DNA from: Rhizobium sp. NXC14
GTDB taxonomy: Bacteria; Pseudomonadota; Alphaproteobacteria; Rhizobiales; Rhizobiaceae
DNA length: 64,000 bases
Direction of reading: 5' to 3'
Assembly (NCBI RefSeq): GCF_002117485.1
Contig: NZ_CP021030.1
Coordinates: forward strand, 3,103,001 to 3,167,000
The notes beneath the pieces are model-generated. The model saw only the letters and a program-made list of their open reading frames with translations. It was not told the DNA's origin and did no database searches. The first letter of the stretch is position 1, and each line of letters opens with the position of its first letter. This document shows, one piece after another, positions 39,444-48,237 of this stretch. The translations under genes were made by a program, and so were the position numbers.

Positions 39444-40194
39444 AAACAATCAGGAAGCGGTCGAATTCGAGCCGCTTCCGACCTATCTGGAACTCGCCAT
39501 GGCCGCCGCCACGGCCCACGACATGCCGAAGGCACGGAGGAGAAAGGGTTTCTTCCTCTGGCGCCTTTCGCCGATCGAAAAGACGATCGCCTTCGCCATT
39601 GCCGGTCTTGCCTTTTACGGCTTGGCGCTGATCGGCGACGGCTTCCTGCTGAAGGCGAAGGCGGAAATCTCGCAAATCCTGCTGAAGCGTGCTTTTGCCG
39701 CCGAACTGAGCGGCAAGGAGACGAAACCCTGGCCCTGGGCCGATTTCACCACGATGGCCAGGGTGCGTGCGCCGCGCCTCGGCAAGGACGCGATCGTGCT
39801 TTCCGGCGCATCCGGCGAGGCCCTCGCCTTCGGCCCGGCCTGGCTCGCCAATACACCGCAGCCGGGTGACGAGGGCACCTCCGTCATCGCCGCCCATCGC
39901 GACACCCATTTTCGCTGGCTGCAGTATATAAGGCCGGGCGATACGATCGAAGTTATCCGCCGCGACGGTAAGCTATTGACCTTCAAGGCCGGCCAAGGCC
40001 GCATTGCCCCCTGGGACGCGAGCGGCATCGACCCCGCCTCCGATGGTCGACGCCTCGTACTAGCCACCTGCTGGCCCTTCGATGCGACCGAACGCGGGCC
40101 GCTGCGCTACATCCTCGAAGCCGAACTGGTCGATGGTAACGCGACCGGCTCCGTTCACCCGGCAAACACAAAGCCGTTATTACAGACAGACTGA
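39433..40194 (+). CDS. Dedicated class GN (proteobacterial) sortase
   Basis: A 253-residue membrane-anchored transpeptidase. A hydrophobic helix near residues 50-68 is followed by the sortase barrel with catalytic His155 (IAAHRDTHF), Cys213 (LATCWPF) and an Arg nearby (TERGPLRY, 221 or 225). The start ATG lies inside the end of the VIT-VWA gene, so both are coupled. Gram-negative sortases of this group normally serve only the neighbouring LPXT-type protein. What it attaches that protein to, without a thick peptidoglycan wall, is not settled. Confidence 0.9.
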   Translation: MVSRNNQEAVEFEPLPTYLELAMAAATAHDMPKARRRKGFFLWRLSPIEKTIAFAIAGLAFYGLALIGDGFLLKAKAEISQILLKRAFAAELSGKETKPWPWADFTTMARVRAPRLGKDAIVLSGASGEALAFGPAWLANTPQPGDEGTSVIAAHRDTHFRWLQYIRPGDTIEVIRRDGKLLTFKAGQGRIAPWDASGIDPASDGRRLVLATCWPFDATERGPLRYILEAELVDGNATGSVHPANTKPLLQTD

Positions 40195-40252
40195 GGCTTG
40201 AAGCTCTGCCCTGCCCACTCCACGTTCCGGATGGAGAGACGAGGGGAAGCAA

Positions 40253-41395
40253 ATGACGAGAATATCCGCCTTCCATTTCGCAGCGACGCTGATTCTGTTT
40301 GGCGCCACATCGGCCAATGCGGCCAATAGCGTCAACACGCAGGGTCCTACGGTTCGCGTCGAAAAACTGGCCGATGGTCTCGAACACCCCTGGGCGGTCG
40401 AAGTATTGCCCGACGGCGCCTATCTCGTCACCGAGCGGCCGGGCCGCATACGTATCATCCGCAATGGCAAGCTTTCCGAGCCGATCGGCAACGTGCCCAA
40501 GGTCAATGCCCGCGGCCAGGGCGGTCTTATGGACGTGGCGCTTGCCCCGGATTTTGCCAAGAGCAGAAAACTCTATTTCACCGCCGCCATCGCCAACAGG
40601 CAGGGCTCCGGCACCGAGGCCTTCAGCGCAACGCTGTCTCCCGACGAAAAGAGGCTTCAGGCGGTCACGCCCATCTTCACCATGCGGCGCTTCACGTTAG
40701 GCAACATCCAATATGGCGCGCGCATCGCAATCGCCCGCGATGGCACGCTGTTCATCAGCGTCGGCGACCGCGGCGACCGCGACCGCTCGCAGGATTGGCA
40801 GGACGATGCCGGCTCGATCGTCCATATCAATGCCGACGGCAGCATCCCCGCCGACAATCCGTTCAAGGACGGCGGCAAGGCGCTGCCGGAGATCTGGTCG
40901 AAGGGCCACCGCAACCCGCAAGGCATCACCTTCGATGCGAAGAACGGCAAGCTCTACACCGTCGAACATGGCGCACGCGGCGGCGACGAGATCAATCAGA
41001 TCGAAGCGGGCAAGAATTATGGTTGGCCGATCATCACCTACGGCCGTGACTATTCAGGCGCCGAGATCGGCGAAGGCACCGCCAAAAAAGGGCTGGAGCA
41101 GCCGCTGCACTATTGGGATCCTTCGATCGCGCCCGGCGCGCTCGCTGTCTATCGCGGCGCCATGTTCCCGGAATGGGACGGCGACTTCCTCGTCGCGGCG
41201 CTGAAATTCCAGCTGCTCTCGCGCATGCAGCGCGACGAGAGCGGCGCGTTCATCGCCGAGGAGCGCTTGTTCGAGGGCGACTACGGCCGCATCCGCGACG
41301 TCATTGTAGCGCCCGACGGCGCGCTGCTGATGCTGACGGACGAGGACGACGGCGCGCTGCTCAGGGTCTCGCGCGCTCAGGCCAACAACGGTTGA
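40253..41395 (+). CDS. PQQ-dependent sugar dehydrogenase (soluble aldose type)
   Basis: A 380-residue periplasmic enzyme. A signal peptide ends near ANAAN; the mature part is a six-bladed propeller of the glucose/sorbosone dehydrogenase (Asd/YliI) family. Visible segments are LEHPWAVEVLPDGAYLVTERPGR, SVGDRGDRDRSQ, SKGHRNPQGITFD and VEHGARGGDEINQ, which carry PQQ and calcium-binding residues. It oxidises aldoses with PQQ. No pqq synthesis gene is in the window. Start ATG has a weak ribosome site. Convergent with the next gene, with only 4 bp between them. Confidence 0.88.
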   Translation: MTRISAFHFAATLILFGATSANAANSVNTQGPTVRVEKLADGLEHPWAVEVLPDGAYLVTERPGRIRIIRNGKLSEPIGNVPKVNARGQGGLMDVALAPDFAKSRKLYFTAAIANRQGSGTEAFSATLSPDEKRLQAVTPIFTMRRFTLGNIQYGARIAIARDGTLFISVGDRGDRDRSQDWQDDAGSIVHINADGSIPADNPFKDGGKALPEIWSKGHRNPQGITFDAKNGKLYTVEHGARGGDEINQIEAGKNYGWPIITYGRDYSGAEIGEGTAKKGLEQPLHYWDPSIAPGALAVYRGAMFPEWDGDFLVAALKFQLLSRMQRDESGAFIAEERLFEGDYGRIRDVIVAPDGALLMLTDEDDGALLRVSRAQANNG

Positions 41396-41399
41396 GCGG

Positions 41400-41870
41400 T
41401 CACAGCGCGCCGCGCAATTCCTTGCGAATGACGAATTTCAGCCCGGACCAGATCTCGTCGACTGCGCAGACCTTCACATCGACCAGGCCCGTTGGCAGCA
41501 GGATCTCCCGCAGCACATCCTCGGTGATATCGGTGGGCACGCGTGAGCTCTTCTTCGGCCAGGAGATCCAGATCATGCCGTCGGGCTTCAGGACCCGGAA
41601 CAGCGTCGGCGCCGCCGCTTCCAACACTACGCGGTCAGTCACAAATAGATGGACATAATCGAGCGCCCGCAAAAGAGTCTCGGGAAGCAGGCGGATGACC
41701 GAAGCAAAACCGCCGAAACCATTGATGTCGTCGATCGTTTCGGGAACACCGAGAAGAGCGGCAGCCTGCCCATGCGCAAGCCCGAGCTTCCTGGCCAGCG
41801 GCGCACCGGAATAGCCTGCCATTCCGGATACCGCCATACCGCTCGCCGGCGTCTGTTTTTCGCGTTGCAT
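41400..41870 (-). CDS. DUF3052-like protein
   Basis: A 156-residue cytoplasmic protein with the segment GYSGAPLARKLGLAHGQ near the N-terminus, the recognisable start of the DUF3052 family, and a later KPDGMIWISWPKKSS strand. In-frame alternatives at 41837 and 41822 would start nearer the conserved GYSG. The fold resembles methyltransferase-like domains without a clear SAM motif. Function unknown. The EamA gene begins 99 bp away on the other strand. Confidence 0.72.
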   Translation of the reverse strand: MQREKQTPASGMAVSGMAGYSGAPLARKLGLAHGQAAALLGVPETIDDINGFGGFASVIRLLPETLLRALDYVHLFVTDRVVLEAAAPTLFRVLKPDGMIWISWPKKSSRVPTDITEDVLREILLPTGLVDVKVCAVDEIWSGLKFVIRKELRGAL

Positions 41871-41969
41871 GCCTCCACCTCCGCCATCAGCGCCAAGTCT
41901 TCGCCCTTGCCTAGAGGAAAGGCAACTGCTAACCGCTCGAACAGATCTCCCTTCCTCATCGAGGACGAC

Positions 41970-42860
41970 ATGACGCGCATTCAGGCGAACCTCCTCCTGT
42001 TGCTTGCAGCCGCCATCTGGGGCGGCGGCTTCGTCGCGCAGTCGACGGCGATGAAGGCGATCGGCCCCTTCTGGTTCATCGCCTTACGTTTTGCCGTCGC
42101 CACATTGGCCGTCTTGCCTTTCGTTCTTCTGGAAGCGCGCAAGGCAGAGGTGAAAACCAGCGCGCGCCATGCCAAGCTCTATATCCTCACCGGCCTTGCC
42201 CTTTTCAGCGGCGCCGCCACCCAGCAGGTCGGCCTGCAGACGACGACGGTGACGAATTCCAGCTTCATCACTGGCCTCTATGTCGTCTTCGTGCCGCTCA
42301 TTGCCGTGTTTTTCCTGCGCCGTGCCCCGCATTGGATCATCTGGCCGGGCGCGCTGATGGCGCTCGCCGGCATCTATCTCCTGTCCGGCGGTCATCTCTC
42401 GGCGCTCACCTCAGGCGATCTCCTGACCGTGGCCTGCGCCGCCTTCTGGGCGATCCAGATCACCCTTGCCGGCATGACCGTCTCCGAGAGCGGAAGGCCG
42501 CTCGCGCTGGCCGCCACGCAATTTGCCGTCACCACGGCCTGCGCGTTGGCCGTTGCCGCAGCGGTCGAACCGATCAGCCTTTCGGCGATTTGGGCCGCAG
42601 GACCTGAGATCCTTTATGTCGGCATCTTCTCGTCCGGCTTGGCCTTCGTGCTGCAGGTGATTGCCCAGCGCTACACGACTCCGTCGCAGGCGGCGATCTT
42701 CCTTTCGTCCGAAGCGCTCTTCGGCGCATCGCTCGCAGCCCTGATTCTCGGTGAGTCGATGCCGGCCACCGGATATACAGGTTGTGCGCTAATGTTTATC
42801 GCTATGCTTGTAGTCGAGATCGTGCCCGGCTTTGCTCGCCGCCGGTTGTCAGCCGCCTGA
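41970..42860 (+). CDS. EamA/DMT family permease
   Basis: A 296-residue inner-membrane protein with ten hydrophobic helices in two EamA repeats (LLLLLAAAIWGGGFVAQ in the first; GDLLTVACAAFWAIQIT in the second). This superfamily exports amino acids or metabolites. The frame is open 321 bases further upstream, overlapping the divergent DUF3052 gene, but only the ATG at 41970, behind GAGGAC, gives the expected start. Substrate unknown. Confidence 0.88.
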   Translation: MTRIQANLLLLLAAAIWGGGFVAQSTAMKAIGPFWFIALRFAVATLAVLPFVLLEARKAEVKTSARHAKLYILTGLALFSGAATQQVGLQTTTVTNSSFITGLYVVFVPLIAVFFLRRAPHWIIWPGALMALAGIYLLSGGHLSALTSGDLLTVACAAFWAIQITLAGMTVSESGRPLALAATQFAVTTACALAVAAAVEPISLSAIWAAGPEILYVGIFSSGLAFVLQVIAQRYTTPSQAAIFLSSEALFGASLAALILGESMPATGYTGCALMFIAMLVVEIVPGFARRRLSAA

Positions 42861-43345
42861 ACATGCGTCCAAATATGGATGGACGCCGGATTCAAAAAAT
42901 TTTTAGGGAGCTCGCTAGCCCGTTTACGTTGTATTTTTGGCAAAATCTGCCCGAAACTTACATTGCGGGCGACTATAAATCGTTAATCATCTCCCATTCG
43001 CGACGGAAATTTTGCGTTTTTGTGCAAACCAGACGTGGGCAGCAGTGTGCCCGGAAGGACACGTTAAAAAACTTTTGCTTGCCAAAATCCCTTAAACGCA
43101 GCACTCTCAGCGCGTTCGGGCATTTTGCGAGCATGGGAAGTCCTTAAGTATTTGCGCGCCGGGAACGCTAATATTCCGGTCAGCCGGTTCCAAACAAAGC
43201 AGGCGAAAGTCCTGCTTGGAGCAGGCCGAGGTAGAGGGGACCTTTTTCTCAAATTTCAAGACTTGCCTGCCAACGCCTCCCGCAAGGAGGCAATGCTATG
43301 ATGCTGCCCGTGTGGATGGCGGGCAGAGAGAAAAGGACCTGACGC
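42861..43345. promoter_or_regulatory. Long AT-rich leader region of the cold-shock gene
   Basis: The 485 bp before csp carry no gene I can support. The last 150 bp hold a set of overlapping complementary segments: AGCAGG (43198-43203), CCTGCT (43211-43216) and AGCAGG (43220-43225), so two hairpins compete for the middle arm. Another stem, GCCTCC-N5-GGAGGC, lies at 43275-43291. The length and structure fit a temperature-responsive 5' leader, as in other csp genes; I infer this. Confidence 0.45.
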
Positions 43346-43561
43346 ATGGCCGAGACTGGCACTGTAAAATTCTTCAATACCGACAAGGGCTTCGGCTTCA
43401 TCAAGCCGGACCGGGGCGGCGCCGATATCTTCGTTCACATTTCTGCCGTACAGGCCTCCGGGCTGGCCGGTTTGACGGAAAACCAGAAGGTAAGCTTCGA
43501 CACGGAGCCGGATCGCCGCGGCAAGGGCCCCAAGGCCGTCAATCTGCAGATTGCCGGCTGA
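43346..43561 (+). CDS. Cold-shock protein (CspA family)
   Basis: A 71-residue single cold-shock domain that binds single-stranded RNA. Both motifs are present: RNP1 KGFGFI and RNP2 DIFVHIS. Length is standard for rhizobial CSPs. The ATG is preceded by AAAAGGACCTGACGC. Rhizobia carry several csp genes; which is cold-induced cannot be told. An intrinsic terminator follows 34 bp after the stop. Confidence 0.96.
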   Translation: MAETGTVKFFNTDKGFGFIKPDRGGADIFVHISAVQASGLAGLTENQKVSFDTEPDRRGKGPKAVNLQIAG

Positions 43562-43594
43562 GCCCTTAACAAGGCTGTCGAATTCGAGTTGAAG

Positions 43595-43616
43595 CCCGGC
43601 AGCAATGCCGGGTTTT
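43595..43616 (+). terminator. Intrinsic terminator of csp
   Basis: A perfect 7-bp stem (CCCGGCA at 43595-43601, TGCCGGG at 43606-43612) with a GCAA tetraloop is followed by TTTT. Confidence 0.85.
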
Positions 43617-43702
43617 GTCGTTCAGCCTTCGTTCAGCCAGGAATCTTTAGGACTGACACCATCGAGAAGGAACCGGCGTTCGGTTTCCGAGATTAGGACT
43701 TG

Positions 43703-44170
43703 ATGCTTATGAACAGGCTCGCCAAAACTCTTCTGCTGACGGCAACGGCTGCCGCGCTTTCTCTCTCCGTCATCGGCGAGGCCTCGGCCGGTGACCACCA
43801 CTGGCGCCATCATCACAACAACGATGCCCTCGTCGGTGGCGCTGTCGGTCTCGCCACCGGGTTGATTGTCGGCTCGGCTATCGCCAACGCCAATAATGGC
43901 CCTGTTTATGACGAACCCCGCTACATCGACCCGCCGTACGAGCCAGAATATTACGAGCCGGCTCCGGTCTATCGCGCTCCGCGCCGCGTCTATGTCGAGC
44001 AGCCGCAATATGTTGAACAGCCTAGATATTATGCGCCTGCGCGCGCGTCGGTAGAGCCCTGGTCACCGCAATGGGAGCGTTATTGCTCCTACCGCTACCG
44101 CTCCTTCGATCCGCGCAGCGGCACCTATATCGGCAATGATGGCCGCAGTCACTTCTGCACCGCCGGCTGA
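43703..44170 (+). CDS. BA14K family secreted protein
   Basis: A 155-residue protein. A signal peptide ends ASA-GD. A His-rich stretch (HHWRHHHNN) and a glycine-rich hydrophobic segment (GGAVGLATGLIVGSAIA) follow, then a Tyr/Pro-rich low-complexity region, and the C-terminal BA14K motif YCSYRYRSFDPRSGTYIG ending HFC. The family is named for a Brucella lectin-like immunoreactive protein and is widespread in Rhizobiales envelopes. The start is ATG at 43703 (AGGA before it) or 43709. Confidence 0.86.
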   Translation: MLMNRLAKTLLLTATAAALSLSVIGEASAGDHHWRHHHNNDALVGGAVGLATGLIVGSAIANANNGPVYDEPRYIDPPYEPEYYEPAPVYRAPRRVYVEQPQYVEQPRYYAPARASVEPWSPQWERYCSYRYRSFDPRSGTYIGNDGRSHFCTAG

Positions 44171-44190
44171 TCTGCCAACACGTCATCGCG

Positions 44191-44220
44191 AAGCGCCGCT
44201 CTCCAGCGGCGCTTTTGTTT
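44191..44220 (+). terminator. Intrinsic terminator of the BA14K gene
   Basis: A perfect 10-bp stem (AAGCGCCGCT at 44191-44200, AGCGGCGCTT at 44205-44214) with loop CTCC is followed by TTGTTT. Confidence 0.85.
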
Positions 44221-44229
44221 TTGCCTCGT

Positions 44230-45102
44230 TCAGCCCGCCTTCTTCTCCCAGGGCATCGCCCGCATCTCGGCATCCGGCTCGAAATCGGTCGAGACGCTGA
44301 CCGCGCGCCATGCCCGATCGGCCTCGATGCGTGCCGCATCCGCCTTCTCGACATTGCGCACAGCATCGCTGCCGAGCAGCAACCGGAGCGGCGGCTGATC
44401 GAGACCGGCAATGTGAATGACGACGGCGGCCGCTTTGGCAGGATCGCCAGGTTGACGGCCGTCATATTCACGTTGGAAGCGCACCGTGGCGCCGACCGTT
44501 TCCGCATAGTCCGCGCGCCCCTCGGCCAGCACCGTCGAGGCACCGGCAAAATCAGTTCTGAAACCGCCGGGTTCGACCACTGTCACCTTGATGCCGAATG
44601 GCGCGACTTCCTTCGACAACACCTCCGAAAAGCCCTCGACTGCAAATTTGGCTGCCGAATAGGCGCCACGTCCGGCGGGTCCGATACGGCCGCCGACGGA
44701 TGAGAACTGGATGATATGGCCCGCACGCTGTTCGCGCATCAGGGCGATCACCGCCTTGGTCATGATAACAGTACCGAAGAGGTTGGTCTCGACCTGGGCT
44801 CGGAAATTGGCGAGGCTGGTATCCTCGATCGGACTGACATTGCCGTAGCCGGCATTGTTGACAAGCACGTCGATACGGCCGAACCGCTTCACGCCAGCTT
44901 CCACCGCGGCAGCTGCCGCTTCCTCGTCGGTCACGTCGAGCGCCAGCGTCAGCACCTGATTGCCATATTGTTCGGAAAGATCCGCAAGCCGGGCAGGATC
45001 GCGCGCCGTCGCCACCAGATTATCGCCGGCGGCCAGAACCGCCTCCGCCAGCGCCCGGCCGAGACCACGCGAACAGCCTGTAATCAACCACACCTTCGAC
45101 AT
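44230..45102 (-). CDS. Short-chain dehydrogenase/reductase
   Basis: A 290-residue classical SDR with the cofactor motif TGCSRGLG, NNAGYGN, the catalytic Ser in QFSSVGG and the YSAAK pair. It belongs to the oxidoreductase group often annotated as SDR with C-terminal extension. The start at 45102 (MSKVWLITG) has GGAGAGG upstream; the frame extends further only into the divergent regulator. The HxlR regulator gene begins 72 bp away on the other strand and probably controls it. Substrate unknown. Confidence 0.88.
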   Translation of the reverse strand: MSKVWLITGCSRGLGRALAEAVLAAGDNLVATARDPARLADLSEQYGNQVLTLALDVTDEEAAAAAVEAGVKRFGRIDVLVNNAGYGNVSPIEDTSLANFRAQVETNLFGTVIMTKAVIALMREQRAGHIIQFSSVGGRIGPAGRGAYSAAKFAVEGFSEVLSKEVAPFGIKVTVVEPGGFRTDFAGASTVLAEGRADYAETVGATVRFQREYDGRQPGDPAKAAAVVIHIAGLDQPPLRLLLGSDAVRNVEKADAARIEADRAWRAVSVSTDFEPDAEMRAMPWEKKAG

Positions 45103-45173
45103 CGGAAACCTCTCCTTGATTGGTTCCACGAGCATGTAGGTCCTATTGTTCCCGATCGAAAGAAGGTACCAGA

Positions 45174-45596
45174 ATGATCTATACACACCTCGAGGTAACT
45201 GAAGTGGCCGGCGACATATTCGATTTCTGCTGCAACATGACTGAAGAGCAGGATGCACGAGCGCGCGCCTTGATAGAACGGGCGGCGGCGAAATGGCCAC
45301 TGCGCATCCTGCACGCACTATCGGATGCCGGCGCACCCTTACGCTTCTCGCGCCTCATGGAGCGGATCGAGGGCATCAGCCAGAAAGTGCTGACGCAGAC
45401 GCTGCGCACCCTCGAAAGCGACGGCCTCATTATTCGCACCCTCTATCCCGAGATTCCACCGCGCGTTGAATATGAATTGACGCCGCTTGGCCGCGACCTC
45501 CTCATGCAGGTCGTCACTCTCTGGCGTTGGATCGTGGAGCGCCTGGATGAGTTCGATTCGCGCAAGGCCGTGAAGCTGACGGCAACGGACAATTAG
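45174..45596 (+). CDS. HxlR family transcriptional regulator
   Basis: A 140-residue winged-helix regulator. Family segments are KWPLRILHALSDAG, RFSRLMERIEGISQKVLTQTLRTLE (recognition helix) and VEYELTPLGRDLL. HxlR proteins often sense electrophiles through a Cys; here CC occurs at FDFCCNM, near residue 19. Divergent to the SDR gene, its likely target. Convergent with the kinase gene, overlapping it by 4 bp. Confidence 0.88.
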   Translation: MIYTHLEVTEVAGDIFDFCCNMTEEQDARARALIERAAAKWPLRILHALSDAGAPLRFSRLMERIEGISQKVLTQTLRTLESDGLIIRTLYPEIPPRVEYELTPLGRDLLMQVVTLWRWIVERLDEFDSRKAVKLTATDN

Positions 45597-46969
45597 GCCG
45601 GAATACGGATCGTTGCCCGTAAGCCCCCGAGCGGGCTGTCGCCCAGCGTGACGTTGCCGCCATGGCTGCGGGCAATATCGCGGGCAATCGCAAGACCGAG
45701 GCCGGTGCCGGATGCATCCAGGTTGCGGGCTGCGTCCAGCCGGAAGAACGGCTTGAACACGTCCTCGCGATTCTTTTCCGGAATGCCCGGCCCGTCATCG
45801 TCGAAGATAACAGTCAGCCACTTGGCATTGTGCTTGGCCTCGATGTCGAGCCTATTGGCATAACGGCGCGCGTTCGAGGCAAGGTTGGTGACGAGACGCG
45901 TGAACGCATTCGGCCTGACGGAAATGTCGTCGTCGCCTTCGATCGAATAGCTGAACTGCTTACGATGCAGGACGAAATCGGACTCCAGCTTGGCGAAGAT
46001 CTCGCTGAGCTTCAGCTCGCCGACATCCTCTTCGACCTCGCCGCGGGCGAAGGCCATGTAGGCCTCCAGCATCGTCTGCATATCATTGACGTCGTCGTTC
46101 AGGCCATGCAGGTCGGGATTGTCGCCGGCGAGCGCCAGTTGCAGCTTGAAGCGGGTGAGAATGGTGCGCAGATCATGGCTGACGCCGGAAAGCATCGCCG
46201 TACGCTGCTCGATCTGCCGCTCGATGCGTTCACGCATCAGAATGAAGGCAAGGCCGGCGCGCCTGACTTCGTCGGCGCCTCGCGGATAGAAATTGTCGGG
46301 CTTCTGCCCTTTGCCGAAGCTTTCGGCAGCCCGCGCCAGCATCAGGATCGGCCGGATCTGCCCGCGCAGGAAGAGAATCGAAATGCCGATCAGCACCAGC
46401 GACGTGCCGACCATCCAGACGATGAAGATGTGGGTGTTGGAGGCATAGGTCTGACTGCGCTTGGCCAGCACCCGCAGGATCTTGTTCTCGAGCTTGATCC
46501 GGATTTCGACGAGGTTCGAGTTGCCAACCGTGTCGATCCAGAAAGGCCGGTGAATCTCGTCGGTGATCTCATCGCTGAGGATGCCGTCAAGGATCGAGAA
46601 GAAGGGCTTGACGCGCGGCGGCGGCAGATCGCCGTCCGGCTCAATCGAAATCTGCAGGTTAAGCTGATCGCGCGCGATGCGGATGATCTCGCTATAGTCG
46701 GAATTCTGCGGATAGGTCTCGACGATCTCGATGATGGCGGCGATGTCGCGGGTGACGGCGAGCGACAGGCGCTCGGTCACCATTTGCCAGTGACGCTCCA
46801 TGAAGACGGCGGCGACGACGGATTGCAGCAGCACCATCGGGATGATGATGATCAGCAGCGAGCGCGCGTAGAGCCCGGTGGGCAATCGGCGCCGCAGCCA
46901 GCGGACGATCCAGCGCCAGCCCGCCGCCGGAGCGCGGTCTTCCCGCCGCAAACTGTCCATTGTCACCAT
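45593..46969 (-). CDS. EnvZ-like sensor histidine kinase
   Basis: A 458-residue membrane kinase: helix one (SLLIIIIPMVLLQSVVAAVF) near residues 37-56, a periplasmic sensor, helix two near 185-205, HAMP, then the phospho-acceptor box GVSHDLRTILTRFKL and ATPase motifs NARRYAN, DDGPGIP and GTGLGLAIARDI. It lies 74 bp behind the response regulator gene, in the order regulator-kinase, with a MarR gene first. The signal is unknown, but the EnvZ-like architecture suggests an envelope or osmotic cue. Confidence 0.92.
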   Translation of the reverse strand: MVTMDSLRREDRAPAAGWRWIVRWLRRRLPTGLYARSLLIIIIPMVLLQSVVAAVFMERHWQMVTERLSLAVTRDIAAIIEIVETYPQNSDYSEIIRIARDQLNLQISIEPDGDLPPPRVKPFFSILDGILSDEITDEIHRPFWIDTVGNSNLVEIRIKLENKILRVLAKRSQTYASNTHIFIVWMVGTSLVLIGISILFLRGQIRPILMLARAAESFGKGQKPDNFYPRGADEVRRAGLAFILMRERIERQIEQRTAMLSGVSHDLRTILTRFKLQLALAGDNPDLHGLNDDVNDMQTMLEAYMAFARGEVEEDVGELKLSEIFAKLESDFVLHRKQFSYSIEGDDDISVRPNAFTRLVTNLASNARRYANRLDIEAKHNAKWLTVIFDDDGPGIPEKNREDVFKPFFRLDAARNLDASGTGLGLAIARDIARSHGGNVTLGDSPLGGLRATIRIPA

Positions 46970-47043
46970 CGTCGGTCCCGGCCGTTCAGAGCGCGATACG
47001 GAAAGTGTGAACCGTCCTCCGCATCATGCTCCACTTCTCAAAT

Positions 47044-47745
47044 CTAGTCGATGCTCAGCCTGTATCCGATACCGCGCACCGTCTGCAGCCAGACGGGATT
47101 GGCCGGATCCTCCTCGATCTTGCGCCTGAGCCGGTTGATCTGCACGTCGATCGTCCGCTCGCCGACCTCTGTGTCATTGCCGATCAATTCGTGACGGGGG
47201 ATGGTGTCACCGGCGCGCCGCGCAAAGAGCAGCATGATTTCCTGTTCGCGATCGGTAAGCCGGATCACCTCGCTGGCTTTCTTCAGCTCCTTGCGGGTCA
47301 GGGAGAAAGTGTAGGGCCCAAACATGACCTGTTCGATCTTCAGCCCCTCACCGTTGGCATTGCGGCGCAGGATATTGTTGATGCGCAGGACCAACTCGCG
47401 CGGATCGAAGGGTTTGGAGAGATAATCGTCGGCGCCGGCCTCAAGGCCTTCAATGCGATTGCCCGATTCCGCCAGCGCCGTCAGCATGATAATCGGCACG
47501 TTCTTGATGGCGCGAAGCCCGCGGGTGACGTCGATGCCGGATTCGCCCGGCATCATCACATCCATGATGATGAGATCGAAATCGAGACCGGCAAGTTTGC
47601 GCTGCGCCTCGGCGCCGTCGGCCGCGACAGTGACGCGAAAGCCGTTCTCCGCGAGATAACGATTGAGCAGCGCGCGGATACGGGAGTCATCGTCGACCAC
47701 CAGCAGATGCGCCGCATCGTCGGAAATACCTGTCTTGACCGCCAT
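47044..47745 (-). CDS. OmpR-type response regulator (PetR-like)
   Basis: A 233-residue regulator: receiver with Asp in LIIMDVMMP, Lys in YLSKPFDPREL, then a winged helix ending in ERTIDVQINRLRRKIE and GIGYRLSI. The start codon directly abuts the stop of the MarR gene (TGAATG). The MarR-regulator pair resembles petP-petR of Rhodobacter, which affects electron-transport gene expression; this link is recalled, not tested here. Confidence 0.92.
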   Translation of the reverse strand: MAVKTGISDDAAHLLVVDDDSRIRALLNRYLAENGFRVTVAADGAEAQRKLAGLDFDLIIMDVMMPGESGIDVTRGLRAIKNVPIIMLTALAESGNRIEGLEAGADDYLSKPFDPRELVLRINNILRRNANGEGLKIEQVMFGPYTFSLTRKELKKASEVIRLTDREQEIMLLFARRAGDTIPRHELIGNDTEVGERTIDVQINRLRRKIEEDPANPVWLQTVRGIGYRLSID

Positions 47746-48237
47746 TCAATCCGCCTTCTTTCTATCCCGCATGCCTCCAAGGAAGGCTTTCACGCCCTCC
47801 CGCACCTGCGCAGAGGCTCCTTCGAATGCCCGCTCAATGCGGCGCGATTGCGGCTCTGCAAGGGCAAGCGCCAGCTCGCGCCCCGATTTCGTCGGATAAA
47901 GCTTGCGCTGCCGCCGATCCTCAGGACCGGCCACCTGGCGAATATAGCCCGAATCGATCAGCTGTTTCAGCACCCTTGCAAGACTCTGCTTGGTGATCTT
48001 CAGTGTGTCGAGAAGATCTGCAACCGTCATGCCGGGATTGCGGTTGACGAAATGCACGACGCGGTGATGCGCCCGTCCGAAGCCGCTCTTTTCGAGGATG
48101 GCGTCAGGATCAGAAACGAAGTCGCGATAGGCGAAGAAGAATAGTTCGATCATCTCGAAATCGATACCACCTGTATCCTCCATTGGCGTGGCCAACGGCT
48201 CCGGCTTGCCTGCTTTGGGACCGGTCTGTCGTGACAC
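47746..48237 (-). CDS. MarR family transcriptional regulator (PetP-like)
   Basis: A 163-residue MarR protein: the winged helix-turn-helix core is VADLLDTLKITKQSLARVLK with the wing VAGPEDRRQRKLYPT. The start seems to be GTG at 48237 behind GGAAATGTGGA. It leads the operon with the response regulator and kinase. No dedicated operator was identified with certainty in the upstream 343 bp (48238-48580), where I see no gene; a stem-loop at 48538-48560 lies near the next gene's stop. Confidence 0.86.
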   Translation of the reverse strand: MSRQTGPKAGKPEPLATPMEDTGGIDFEMIELFFFAYRDFVSDPDAILEKSGFGRAHHRVVHFVNRNPGMTVADLLDTLKITKQSLARVLKQLIDSGYIRQVAGPEDRRQRKLYPTKSGRELALALAEPQSRRIERAFEGASAQVREGVKAFLGGMRDRKKAD

